DNA from: Antedon mediterranea
Lineage: Eukaryota; Echinodermata; Crinoidea; Comatulida; Antedonidae
Direction of reading: 5' to 3'
NCBI RefSeq assembly: GCF_964355755.1
Contig: NC_092675.1
Coordinates: 18,304,912-18,368,911, forward strand
DNA: 64,000 nt
In this document: piece by piece, positions 36,701-48,100 of the stretch
How positions within the stretch are numbered: the first letter of the stretch is position 1
Layout: each line of letters starts with the position of its first letter
Notes under the pieces: generated by a model
Seen by the model: the letters and a program-made list of their open reading frames with translations, nothing else
Database searches by the model: none
Told to the model about the DNA's origin: nothing
Made by a program: the position numbers and the translations under genes

Positions 36701-39589
36701 AACATTGATGTATTTATTTAAATAGGTCAGACTCTTCACTGCTGAGCTCTTTTGTTTACTACTTTACTGCCAACACTGAAACCTCAACTCAACGGGGTCC
36801 AACCCCAGAAGACCAAGAAGCTATTCATGTCGCCCGTAACTGTATAGAGGTAAGATATTTCTTGAATCCATCATATTGTAAAAACGGGTATCAGGTATTT
36901 AATTACAAATTTTAACCAGCAATTAATTAACCAGTCTTTAACCAGCCTTGTCTACACTATCAAATCTTATGTGACAAAAAATGTTATGTGCCCATATATG
37001 GACATGATAATGTCATATCACTACCATATTTGGGAATATCACTACCATTTTTGGGCAGAGCTTTAACCTTTTAAAAACTTCTTTCGTTTCCACAGGACTG
37101 CCATCCTGAGCATCTTCTAACCGAGAGTAAATTCCTTCGTATTGAGTCATTGCAAGACCTCATAAAGGCGTTAACGTTTGCATCACAAGGACCTCAAGCA
37201 GCAGAGAGTACTGGAACACCATTTGACGAAGAAGCTGCAGTATTCAACTTGGAACTGTTGATAAGAGTTGTATTTGAAAACAGGTAAGAACACTATGGAC
37301 AATTTTCTTCATAACTTACAACCCCAGTTTGATGGCAGTAAGAAAATAAAATAAAATTTTTCCCTGAATAACAGTTTACCATAATATAGGAGTTGGCCTG
37401 GTGTTTCCTGAATATGGATTTCCCAATGGGAAATACTATTGTATTTATTAATTGTCTAAGCACTGTACACTGACAAACAACATTTTGATTTTGTAGAGAC
37501 CGGGTGAGCGCCTTATGGCAGTCTGTACGAGATCATTTGTACAGTTTGATTGTAAGTTCATCTGAACATGGCTTTCTTGTTGAAAGAGCGGTAGTTGGGC
37601 TTCTACGACTGGCAATACGCCTGTTACGACGAGAAGAGATTTCAGGACAGGTAAACTATTATATTATTTTTTAAAGTAAATTTTCCCCCTCTGATTGATG
37701 GTAACTCATTATCAGGGCTTTGACCTGTCCATTCTCATTTGTCTTAAATTTCTCCAGGCAGGTATTTAATAGTGCGCTTGTTACTTGTTTGGATATTGAT
37801 TTATTTTATGATAGTTTAAATGTATTTAAGGGTAAAATTGTTAAATCTCTATGATGTTCCAATCTTTGTTTATGTTATTGTTGCTTATTTGGATTTATTA
37901 TTATAGTTTATTATGTTTAGATTCAACCTGTTTAGTGGCGGTTTCATCGCTGTTAGTTGTGACTGAATAAACTAAAAAATAAAATAAAATTATTTATCGA
38001 AATTGACCATAAAAATATTATTGCCTCATTTAAATACGGTGTAGTAGGTGTATAAGTACTCTAGGCATTGATTATAGTTCTGACGATAAGAATAGAATTC
38101 TTGAAACACATACTTTTTTTGGTGGTATTATACATGAAATATAAACATGTATTGAAGAATATATTATCTTTTATAATATGTTATCTTTTGTACATACAGG
38201 TTATTGCATCTTTGCGTATGTTGTTTATGATGCGACCAAGTGTACTTCACAAACAATGTCGTCAGATCTCGCACGCACTCTATGAACTATTGCGTACAAA
38301 TGCTGCCAATATTCACACCCCTATGGATTGGTATACACTGTTTACTCTACTAGAATGTGTTGGTGCAGGGGCCATACCACCTCCTATGAAACAGGTGGCT
38401 ATCGGAACAGAGTCTGATGATTGTGCAAGTGTTTGCGGTGATCATGGTAGGTGGTACTTAAATTTTTTTTGTAAGGTTGGCTTGAATTAGCCTTATCATC
38501 ATGAATTATGTGAATCATTTTGCACCTCCACTAGCATGGTACAGTATATAAAATAATGTGGTATTTTTATATTTTGACCTTTAATGTTTATTAGGTATTC
38601 ATTAGTAATATTTTCCTCACTCTTCTTCTTATTTTTTTTTTAATAAGGATATTATACAATGTTATCAAAATAAATTAAACAATTTAACAGAAAAAAACTA
38701 TAAAAAAAATATAAAATATATTTGAGGTTTGTAGTTAAATGTTTGTTTTTTATTGATGTTATAGATGCACAATCTGATAGTGAGTTGTCTGTCAGTAGCC
38801 AGATAACAACAGTATCTGACCATGGCTATACTTCTGATTCAGAACTGTACAACATGCACAAGCCGAAGCGTAGTAGTAGTGAAGGGGATGTACGCGACAT
38901 TGGACGAGGGGGCTGGCTGGTAGTAAGGGATTTTTTTTTTTGCCCCTAAAATCGCAATTTCATATTCTTCATTATTTTTACACTTTGTTTCTGCATCAAA
39001 CACCAAAAATATTAATATAAGAATAATGAATTATTTGTTGTAATAAATAACATTGTAATCTTTTATAAAGGTAAAGAAAGATGAAGAAGAAAATAAACAG
39101 CCACACAATCAATATGAAATATCTCTTGATATCGAGCTTCGACACCATGATACAAAATCACTCATGAAATGCTGCGAAGTCCTAGCTTTCCTTGTACGCG
39201 ATGCTGCTCATGTTACGCCTGACAATTTTGAATCCTGCGTGCACTGCATCAGGACTTTTGTGGAAGCCACTGTGAATGGAGGAAGATTAAGCGATCATCA
39301 ACGGAGACAGAGGGCAGCAAACAGGGAGGTTAAAGACAGAAGAGGAAAGAAGAGTAAGAAGAAAATGCCAAAGACTTACTCGGTACCAGATAAGATTGCA
39401 CAAGTTGGCGACCATGAGGATGAAGAGGATGCTGCGTTGGGTGGATATCATTCACTCTCTATACAGGTACAGTCAATTGTGCGGTTATTCATAATAGTTG
39501 TTAATGTATTCACATTGTCTGAAGAAGTGTTGGTCTTTATATTCAGTCAACTACTGAAGTGAAAAACAGAAAATCTCTAAATCCAGATG

Positions 39590-39625
<36 letters not shown>

Positions 39626-42262
39626 ACAAGAGGCAAAGATATAAGTTATCATTAAAAATACTTTGAAATACCAGTGTTTCTGGAAACCCAGACAAATTAG
39701 GCTAGCCGTCACTGGGCATCTACAACAGTGTTTTGTTTGGAGTGAATTAATAAAACAACCCTAGAGTTCAAAACACCTAGAGATGCCAATCAGTTGACAT
39801 GGCTAAGAGTGTTCTTGACACATCATACCATTTTGCAACATGATTTAGCAGTTATTTATACTTTCATTTGGTAGTTGTTGGATCTGATGCATACATTACA
39901 CACAAAAGCAGCGACAATATTCAGTTCATGGGCAGAAGAACAAAATAAATTGGGTGAAGTTCATACCATAGATGCTGGTGCTAGTGCATTGTGGATAAAA
40001 TGCTGGTGTCCCTTGTTGCAAGGTAAGTAATGTTGGTGGAAAATGTGTACCTATTTTATCATCTTATGTAATGATTTGTTCCATGTAGGGCATCCATGAG
40101 GGCATTAGTTGTAATGACAAAATATTTGTATAATTTAGGTATTGCTCGACTGTGTTGTGATACAAGACGTCAAGTACGAATGCAAGCCTTCTCATACTTG
40201 CAGAGAGCACTTCTTGTGCACGACCTCCAGACTCTCTCTGCAACTGAGTGGGAATCAAGCTTCAACATCGTTCTCTTTCCACTGCTCACAAAACTGCTCA
40301 CCAACATCAACAGTCACGACCCAGACGGGGTTGAAGAGACACGAATGAGGGCGGCCACACTACTCTGTAAAGTGTTCCTCCAACATCTATCGCCGCTTTT
40401 GTCTTTGGCAACGTTCACAGCTCTCTGGTTGACCATTTTGGATTTCATGGACAAGTATATGCATGCAGATAAGAGTGATCTACTGGTAAGTATTACCATA
40501 TTTAGCCTGGTTATGCTACAGCGCACCTAGCAAGAAATTTAGTGGGAGGATATCAATTTTCTATACTTAATTTTAGTTATTGTCAGGTATGAACAGTATT
40601 TTTCACTATTGAAGATCAAAACACACGCCTAGATTATATACGCAGTGACAAAATGAAGGAAAATAACCTTCTCCAGCCTTGATGTGTGAACTATAACCAT
40701 GTCACAAAATGCATGTATCCAACTCACATTCCCAGCTGGTTTTTCAATGAACCATTTTATTTTAAACTTGGCTACAGATTTTTTTAGAGCATTAAATTGC
40801 TTTTACTGATCTGCTGTACTTTACTGTACCAATGCTGTACCAATACCTTTTTAGGAAATTCCAAGCTGGTTTCATTTTTTGTCGCATGCAACAGCAACTC
40901 TATAGCTCACTATGTCGGGTTGGCTGGTTGGTTGGTGGGTGTCACTCGGTAAACACTAACTCAAATTTGTACACGCAACTGCAGTCATGTATATGGTCTT
41001 GTTTCTTAATATCTAAGTTATTCATCAATCTTACAGTTTGAAGCTATTCCTGAATCTCTTAAAAACATGTTGCTTGTGATGCATACAGCCGGAATCCTAA
41101 GCAGTGAAGATCAAGGAGATTATTCCCCACTATGGCACGTCACATGGGAGAGAATTGACTGCTTCTTACCTCAATTAAAACATGATCTATTCAGGCCTAG
41201 GGAGCCATGTAAGTGAATGGAATTATTTAAAATATTAATAAAATTATTAAATTAAATTAGGACAATAATAAATTATTTTTATTTATTTATTTGGTATAAA
41301 ACAAAATCACAACAATCCCAGAGGGCAACCTGTGATTTACTAAAACAGTTGAAAACAAAGAAAATGATGAAGAAATAACAAACTTAAGTGAAAAATAAGT
41401 TCTAATTGGTTGGAGTTGATTATTACAAGTTTTTGTTTTTTTATTATTATTGTCAAATGTTTCAATTTTGTTAAAATAATAATAAACAAAATGAATTTAT
41501 TTTGTTTAGCTAAACCAAAAGTTGAAACTGTTGTTGATCCTAGCGATGCCCCTAAACAAGATAGTAGCATTCCTCGGGATGGAGCACCAAAGGTCAAAGA
41601 GGCAGAAAAACAAAAAGAAAATGGAGGTAAGTGTATTGTATATCCATCCAAACTTGATATGTTTTTAATGCTTCTTATATAATTAAATCAGGTTTTTATG
41701 TGAAAAACAATGCATACATACATGTATATAAATGATAAAATTATATTTAAAACATACAAAAAGCAATAATAACTAATTAAAATATAATATTCCTTCATAT
41801 TCATACATTTTTAATACTTCTTTTAATATTAAATCAGGTTTTTACATGAAAAACAATGCATAATTAAAATCTGTATATAAATGTATTTTAAAACATAAAT
41901 AATTGCCATATAATATTCTTTCAGTAAAATGATTTTTTACTATAATTAAGGACATCTAAATAATTTCCAACACACTTTCTTTTTACTTACTAATGCAATT
42001 TACTATTATAAATGGTTGTAAATTTTAAAAGTGAAACAACATTCTTTTTTTTTATATAGATGTAGAAAATGCAGTCGTTCGTTCTGCTAGTCCTGCTCAG
42101 ATCATACTTCAACCACCATTACCATCAGCTGTTCCTATTCCTCATGACAAGTCTGGTGCATCTGTACCTATTCTATTAAATCCTAATATACTACAAACAG
42201 GAGGCATTCAAGGCCTGCCTATACTAGGTGTTCCTGTGGGCGATACTGCCAACAGCTCATGA
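18792..42262 (+). CDS. GBF1: GBF1, Golgi brefeldin-A-resistance Arf guanine nucleotide exchange factor (1851 aa)
   Basis: I assembled 33 coding exons with phase preserved at every junction. The 5556-base total gives 1851 residues plus stop, against about 1859 in human GBF1. Order: DCB domain (residues ~1-215), acidic/Ser linker (~216-400), HUS domain (~410-640), second linker, Sec7 domain (~735-925), HDS1-3 (~985-1745) and a Pro-rich tail. Identity to vertebrate GBF1 is high throughout, for example [19 protein letters not shown] and [19 protein letters not shown]. The Sec7 glutamic finger ([10 protein letters not shown], Glu about 821) is intact. GBF1 loads GTP onto Arf1/4/5 at the ER-Golgi intermediate compartment and cis-Golgi to recruit COPI. 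The start gives [19 protein letters not shown], slightly longer than the vertebrate N-terminus. The donor at 23916 (GTTTAC) is weak; all others are ordinary GT-AG. Confidence 0.97.
19006..19073. repeat. Small imperfect hairpin in GBF1 intron
   Basis: AAAAGTACATTCATTATATA and TATATAATGAATTTACTTTT form an imperfect stem-loop of about 25 base pairs. It is AT-rich and without a clear repeat family. Confidence 0.6.
19115..19440 (+). mobile_element. 5S-rRNA-derived SINE (SINE3-like head)
   Basis: 19115-19183 matches the 3' two-thirds of eukaryotic 5S rRNA. GAAGCTAGGCA corresponds to the A-box region, AGGCCTGGTTGAGGCTTGGA to the intermediate element, and TGGAGACCATCTGGGAATA to the C box, with ...GTGCTGTA at the end. 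About 250 bases of unrelated sequence follow, including AGTGGGCACTGGACGAGAG and CAAGGTGCTTTAAACAATCC. It lies on the sense strand in a GBF1 intron. A plain 5S pseudogene is possible; the extra tail favours a SINE. The right boundary is uncertain. Confidence 0.65.
20020..20105. mobile_element. MITE copy 3 (family M1), internally deleted
   Basis: Ends AGCTCTGTCTACACTATCAA and AGTTTGATAGTGTAGACA are retained, with only about 50 bases between them. The CCATATATGG core is lost. It is in the GBF1 intron 19579-22642. Confidence 0.7.
22077..22140 (+). repeat. tRNA-like SINE fragment
   Basis: CCAGTGGTCTAGTGGTTGGG is an A-box/D-arm sequence close to the one at 2468. The weak AAGTGCAATTC may be a decayed B box. 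It lies in a GBF1 intron. It is not a functional tRNA, because the stems do not close. Confidence 0.35.
24690..24885. mobile_element. Possible short TIR element
   Basis: TACGCTTTTCACA near 24696 and TGTGAAAAGGGTATGCG near 24868 are inverted, as are TGTAACAACTTGTAAC and GTTGTAACAATTTATT. The interior is more GC-rich than the intron around it. This is a weak case and the boundaries are uncertain. Confidence 0.3.
25775..25949. mobile_element. MITE copy 4 (family M1)
   Basis: Full-length copy, TCTCTGTCTACACTATCAAA to TTGATAGTGTAGAAAGAGCT. The internal CACTACCATATTTGGGC motif is triplicated. It is in a GBF1 intron, about 45 bases upstream of the exon at 25996. Confidence 0.85.
26311..27575. repeat. 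63-bp minisatellite, about 20 units
   Basis: Tandem units of exactly 63 bp carry GGTTGTAATGTTTAGACACA, TAGTGCCCTTGTTTGTTTAA and CAGGAAAGTGTCCCTTAGGA. Variants are ordered along the array. The left units have TTTCCGCTAGGAGTT and ATATTGCC; the middle units alternate TTTCCGCT and GTCCCTT; the right eight are nearly identical with GGAATTGG. Because 63 is divisible by three, the minus strand stays open for 477 codons (21-residue repeat, [18 protein letters not shown] core). It is in a GBF1 intron. Confidence 0.97.
28785..30074 (+). other. GBF1: GBF1 exons between HUS and Sec7
   Basis: Exons: 28785-28980, 29442-29576 and 29953-30074. Residues 578-728. They start with [19 protein letters not shown] (conserved), then a variable linker, and end [12 protein letters not shown], equivalent to the basic stretch just before the vertebrate Sec7 domain. 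The 135-base middle exon begins and ends in phase 1, so it could be skipped without a frameshift. Confidence 0.88.
30732..33713. mobile_element. Foldback element F2, about 3 kb, in a GBF1 intron
   Basis: The outer ends are inverted: AGTCCAGTCCCTAAGGGGA at 30735 and TCCCCTTAGGGACTGGACT at 33690. Inside them AAGTTACTGGAAATCTGATT and AATCAGATTTCCAGTAACTT pair, then GACCTCTGTGACCTCTGACC and its complement. The arms are several hundred bases and more diverged inward. A nested MITE lies at 31467-31600. The inner part (31700-33000) has no recognisable coding frame. The GACCTTTGACC modules are shared with F1. It lies within the Sec7-encoding part of GBF1. Confidence 0.75.
31467..31600. mobile_element. 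MITE copy 5 (family M1), nested in foldback F2
   Basis: CTCTGTCTACACTATAACAT to AACTAGTTTATAGTGTAGAC with the CCATATATGGACACGATG core. It sits inside the left part of the 3 kb foldback element, so it inserted after that element. Confidence 0.8.
33990..34440. repeat. Degenerate CCAATTAAAG array with 47-bp higher-order unit
   Basis: Phrases built on (C)CAATTAAAG or TCTAATTAAAGAC recur across about 450 bases. From about 34205 a regular 47-bp unit, AATTAAAGACCACTGCAATT followed by AAACACCCTCCAATTAAAGA, is repeated at least three times. It is in a GBF1 intron between the exons at 33792 and 34558. Confidence 0.85.
36949..37062. mobile_element. MITE copy 6 (family M1), right end lost
   Basis: Left end TGTCTACACTATCAAATCTT and core CCATATATGGACATGATAAT are present. 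The right end stops at TTTTGGGCAGAGCTTT, so the right TIR is largely deleted. It lies 33 bases upstream of the GBF1 exon at 37096. Confidence 0.75.
39594..39622. repeat. (TA)n microsatellite in GBF1 intron
   Basis: About fourteen uninterrupted TA units. Confidence 0.95.
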
Positions 42263-42990
42263 GGGTCTTGAATAGGGTATATTATCTGTTTAAGCTGATG
42301 TTGGGGTAGATTTGGTTCAGCATAATTGACCTAGGATTATTAATAGCGATGATAGAAGTTGATTGTGCCTCTATTGATATTGTATTGTATACTGTCATGT
42401 GATATTGTATTTATATTAAGAATGAAATTGAACTATTATAATATATATACAAATTTATTTAATTCTCTGTTAATTTAATGTATAGATACAATGTTAATGT
42501 GAGTGGTTTGTTGATGGCTGTGTTACTAATAATTCCTGATAGCAAATTGATATTTAATTTTCTGATCCTGTTTACATACATGCGATGTAAGTGCAATTTT
42601 ATGTTTCTATTTAACAGTCTATGCACAATAATTATTCCAATATTTTGTGCGATTAATGTGTAGAATAAAAAAAATATGTCTCATAACCCTGTACCACAGG
42701 CTTTCTAAACTAGAGGGTAGTGCATTTTATGTAATAATAGACATTTATCAGATAGAATCGTGCCTGAGTAGCCATGTTTTTTACATGGTTTCGTTTTTCC
42801 ACCAAATGGGTAGAAATCATGAGGTAGGCTGTTTCTTCACATACAACAATATTTCCCCAGTATTATGGTACTACGTGATACATGTGAGGCTGTATTACCT
42901 ATAATAACTGGGAAATCTTGATACAGTATCGAGAATTGAGTGCAGCTGCTGATGATTTCTAGTTTTGAAAATAAAAGGGCACTGACTTGT
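42263..42990 (+). other. GBF1: GBF1 3' untranslated region
   Basis: Sequence after the TGA. A candidate AATAAA at about 42969 (GAAAATAAAAGGGC) is followed by GT-rich sequence. Other poly(A) signals further right are possible. Confidence 0.5.
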
Positions 42991-45114
42991 CATTGAGTTT
43001 GTGTAATGTTATTATTTCAGGGTAAACTGCCCTGTAATATCCCCTGTTTGGACATTACTATACATGTACATTTGTGTTTAGATCTTTGCAAGGAATATAC
43101 TGTTATAAACTTTATTGTATAAATTATATTGCAACAAATATATATCAACTATTGGAATTATAATTCAAAATAAGTACATGGTATAACCTCAATTAATGGA
43201 AATTAATTTTGAATTATAAGCAGTCTTAAGGCCAGACGAGCGGAAATGGTAAGCGATAAATCAAAATTTCTCAGTTGGCTTTTTATTGTGTGTGAGGTAT
43301 GAAAGACATTGGTTGAAATTAGTATCTAATTCTAGTGACTCAATTTAGGTATATAATTCAACCTTTATTTATCCATTTAATCTCTGGCTCTGCGTATCTT
43401 AAATAATTAGTTTCTCTTGGTGTAATAATGGTTAATATAACAAAAATGTTATATGTAATAATGTTACAAATACATCATTAAAGGAATAGCAAATATATAT
43501 ATTTTATTGATGAGAAATACTGAGTCTAATTATTTCTGTTTTATTTATCAAAGGGATAAATGTTTGCATTGTGTAATAAAAATTAAATACAAAATCAAAA
43601 ATAATGCATTGTGATATTTTTATAAACATTTGGAAAAGGTGTGTATGTACTGTAGGCAATTTGTTCGAAATATTTCGAATTATGACCCTTTAATCCTGTG
43701 ATAACATTAGTGAATACTTAAATCCCTGGGCAAGGGGAAAAAAGCCGAAATCATCGAAATAAACGAGTCTAATCATCGACTTTGCTATAGTTTCAATGGC
43801 TCTATAAGATGTTGATAACACAATATATGCGTGTAAATGGCAATATTATCGTATAATTACTGAATTTTAAAATATGAATAATTTTGCCAAAAGGGTCGAA
43901 AAATGCCAAAGTTCCGACCCTTTTATTTTTTGACATAACTAGTTCCTATGGCTCTATAAAGATGATGATAACACAATATATGCGCATATATGCCAATATT
44001 ATCGCATAATTATTAAATTTTAAAAGGTAGATATTTTGGACATTTTTCGAAAAAATCCCTGTACTATGTACAGGGCAATTTTCGATAAATTGTTCGACCA
44101 TTTTATTTTTTCACATAACTAGTTCCAATGGCTCTAAGATGATAACACAATATGTGCGTATATATGGCAATATTATAGCATAATTATTGAATTTTAAAAA
44201 AGTGGATATTTTGGCCGAATCACACTTTTTGTCACATAAAGTTTGATACTGTAGCTTTATGATTTCTGGCATGACATACGGATAACCATAATATAATGGT
44301 AATGTGATCTCCGCATTTTACCACAGAAACTTGCCAAATTTCGACCTTCTATTTGTTTTTGCTTTTTTCGAAAAAAATGCATGTACTGTAGTACAAAGAT
44401 TTTTTTCGAATGATCACAATTTGATATAATTGGTTACTATGACACTATTACACAATGATATGCACGTATGATTGCATAATTGAATATTGTCATATTTTAG
44501 GCAGACCAGTTCCATCCCATGGAACCAACCAATTCCACTTATGGGTATGGTAATTCACATACAGCAACTTTGGTATGATATATTCAATCAAAAGACGACA
44601 CAAAATAAACAACAACTTATAATCTACTACGCATGGATGAAAACATGCAAATCATTTACTAAAATCATTTGTTTGGTTCACATGATCAAGTTTGTCCTTT
44701 CCATTTCATGCCGTCTTTGAAATTAAATAAAAAATCTTCTATCCTGGATACGCTGGTGGATTGTCTTCCAAGAAACCTTTTGACAATGACTTAATTTACA
44801 ATTTAAAGAATAAGAAGGCTTATAGTTCGCATTTCTCTCGGTAATTATGGATTTAAATCGAGTCATTCATTTTAGTACAAGAACCGTCAAGTTATATGTA
44901 ATCAAATGTAGGCCTAGGGCTATATAATTTATAAAGTAATAACTTATACAAATCTAAATTAAGCAACTAATTTCAATTTATAAGTCTTAATACACAACTT
45001 ATTGATTGAAAGCTTTGGCGCTAACTGCTTCCCTATAAATATTAATAATTGTCAATAGACATTATTCGAAAAGTATCAAAAGATGTCCACTCTCGGACTT
45101 CTGCTTAGATCCAT
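42991..45114. other. Convergent intergenic region with diverged tandem repeats
   Basis: Lies between the 3' ends of GBF1 and gelsolin A. From 43780 to 44480 three to four diverged copies of a block of about 150-180 bp occur: ATGGCTCTATAAGATG, GATAACACAATATATGCG, CAATATTATCGCATAATTA and GAATTTTAAAA, joined by TTCGAAAAA-rich spacers. A fragment of MITE M1 is at 44215-44258. No gene recognised. Confidence 0.6.
44215..44258. mobile_element. MITE fragment (family M1)
   Basis: TCACACTTTTTGTCACATAA followed by AGTTTGATACTGTAG matches the right end of the family only. Confidence 0.55.
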
Positions 45115-48100
45115 TTAGGAAAGGGTTTTGGAGAATGATTTTGGTTCACGGCCCTCCGATACGCAGGTGATTGGGATGAATGGATGTTTGGTTTTGCTCA
45201 AGTAGTTCTGAAAAGAAAAGAATGATAATGTATCATTTTAAAAATACTGTATTATTAGGGGGGTGGGGGAAATGCGCATGTCTTAAGGCCAACTCCGACA
45301 GCGTATTGTGACCATATATGTAATGTCTATGCTGAGAATAAAACTTATTATGGCTACAATAATAGGTACAGTCAACTATTCTAGGTTGTAGACGGTGGTT
45401 CGTCTTAAAAACCACTTGTTTAACTTACGTGAGCGTATGCAAATGCGTTTTTCTTCTCTGATGCGTCAGCTGCTTTACCGATCCACACATACATTTCAAC
45501 AACATTGTCCAGTAGAAATACATCCTGAATATTTTACATTTGTGACAAAATTAACAATAAAGAAATACAACGTCTTATCCGGGGTCTTAACACAATGTCT
45601 ATCGATACTATTGAATACGAAATAACACAGGTGATATGCAATACAGTACATACAACAATGACAAAAACGTTAACAACGGCATAACTAATTAACGGGTAGC
45701 ATCACTTCTAGGCCGTATCAAATATTTGTTTAAAATGATAATGTTACACTCACCCCACTTTGCAATTTGCTTTTTGGAAGAGAACCATTGGCTACTTGAT
45801 CGAAGTGAAGTTTACCTCGATCTTGCAATCTATGAAAATAAAAAGATTATACTTTAAATGACTTTCTTTAACCTATCCCCCTAGTGTAATGAATATGACG
45901 TATTAAGTTCAAATTTGCGTGTCATACCTCATATCCCGTCTTCATTTGCGTATTATGTTTAATAATTTATCATGGTTTGTATTTGCATGTCGTAGCGGTA
46001 GCCTATTCCTTTAGAATGGTTCCACCTAATCAAATGACTGATGAATGAATATAACATTGTATTCTTGAGCAAGAAAGAATCATGTCATTATGTCTCTTCT
46101 CATGTGTCCTCATAATAGAGGTGTCCCTGTATAGTGGTTGGTCGTAGTGATATTTCCCCATGTTTCTTTCACAGGAAAGTGTACTCTCTTATGGGTGTTC
46201 CCTCAATAGGGTGTCTCAAATGAGCGGTTCTAATGTACTGTGACGTAATAATTCTTATCTCCTTACCTGAACATGGCAGGCTTGGAGGTATTGTCAGTCT
46301 GGTCTTTGGCAGATTCTAGGGGTTCGTCCGACAAAGCCTTATTGAACGGATGATCAGAGGTTACTCGTCTGCTTTCAAGTGTTTGACTCTCTGCCTTTCC
46401 GCGCTCGCTCTTCAAGTTAGTTAGGTATTGCATAGCCTATGAAAACAATTGATTGGTGTCCATTCAGCTGACCAATATAATCATCTGATATGACATATGT
46501 TTGTCGTTCTATCTTATAAAGATGACCAGGCAAGAGATGACCTTTCCTAAAAACTTTACATGAACTAATCTGACAAATCATATCTTATTCATACTTGGGA
46601 GTGGAATACAGGATTTGAACCATAACCTATGGCGTTTTACCTTGAATTTTTCGTCTTTGTTGCAATCCTCACCATTCCACTGGTACAGCTGCAGACCAAG
46701 ATCAAGGATGAATACATCGCCAGGATTTAAGCAATGTTTGTTTAATGGACACTGAAATAGATAATATCGTTCATTATTTTCCAGACAGATTATAAGTGTA
46801 CCGTACGTTCCTATATTTAAGCACAAATAACATTTCCAGAATGTAATACGTCACTTGTTCAATTGTGGCGATCATTTAAATCCTCAGCTTGAAACAGGCA
46901 CATCACTGAAGCATTGTGCAAGTAGTGAAGCGATATTGGTATTTGAATCAACAACAGGTATACTGTAGTCATTCCTCGCTATATTCTACTGCGGCAATAT
47001 TTGATCGTATACCATACAGACCTTATTGTTATTATTATTACTAGATGGTACGCTCGCTTCGCTCGCGTACCATCTAGGTCGTGCCCACAGATGGTTCTCA
47101 GCGTTAAAAAAACTGGCGATTTCAAATGTACGTACCGCAGGACAATAATACATGTCGTTTACAGGAACGAATAAATAGACACTGATTTTTGTACTGTAAA
47201 ATTAGTACCCTGGGAATTACTTCCGAAAGAGAAACTTGTCCCAAAATGAGACCAATTGTTTAAGTCAAATTTAAACAAACTTAAATTGTGTTTTGTATGT
47301 AACATTTGGGTTGAGGGATGGGAAAGAGGATGGGTGTAAAGAGGAACAATTTTTAAATATATTCTTTACCCATTTATTAACGAAATATTAATTGTTTTCA
47401 TGTTTTACAAATAATATACCACTAAACACAGTAAAACATTGCGATTTAATACTTTGTTGAAACTATCACCGTAATAGTCGATTGAAATAGTACAGTACAT
47501 GTAACGATACATCACTACGACGTATATATGTTTATATAATGTAAAACAATTTGTGAAAACCACCTCTATTCGGGGAAAATCATAAATTCGATTTAATCGT
47601 CAATAATATTAAATTATCTAACTCAACTTAATTAGTAGGCCTAATGGTTTTCAATTGTTTCTTAGAGCAAATTCATACTTAAGTTGGTTCCTACCCTACC
47701 CACCCCCTACCCACCAAAGTTGTTCTGCGTTTAGGGCATGTGATGTACCGTAGGCCTATCCTCTACTGGTTTTACAACGCTACTCATGCCAGTGAGGAAA
47801 GGGTGATGATATGGGTGGTTTAACTGCAATAATAAAGATGTGTACATAATATACGGCGAGTGAAAACTCTAGCTCATTATCCGTTTAAAAAAAATTTATA
47901 TCCAACCTCTGCAGCACAGATTGAAAAAATAATGGATCGAATTTCTGTTATGAGTATACAGTACCTGTACTTGCCTTTACGACGCCTGAGGGAATAGACA
48001 CTTGTGGAACAGAGATTGGAATGTTCCATTCATCGCAAATCAATACATTTGTATAAACGTATATTAAATCTATCAAAATAGTATTTTTTAAAGAAAATCG

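Larger units (their letters stand above)
35992..42262 (+). other. GBF1: GBF1 exons for HDS1-HDS3 and the C-terminal tail
   Basis: Exons: 35992-36091, 36358-36602, 36726-36849, 37096-37283, 37497-37650, 38200-38446, 38765-38922, 39071-39466, 39875-40022, 40139-40485, 41037-41208, 41510-41626 and 42060-42262. Residues 986-1851. Conserved blocks include [56 protein letters not shown] and LPLLTKLL-type helices. HDS domains direct membrane and lipid-droplet binding. The basic insert RRGKKSKKK sits at the vertebrate KKKSKE position. The tail is short and Pro/Ile/Leu-rich ([17 protein letters not shown]), like the human ILQP segment. Confidence 0.92.
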
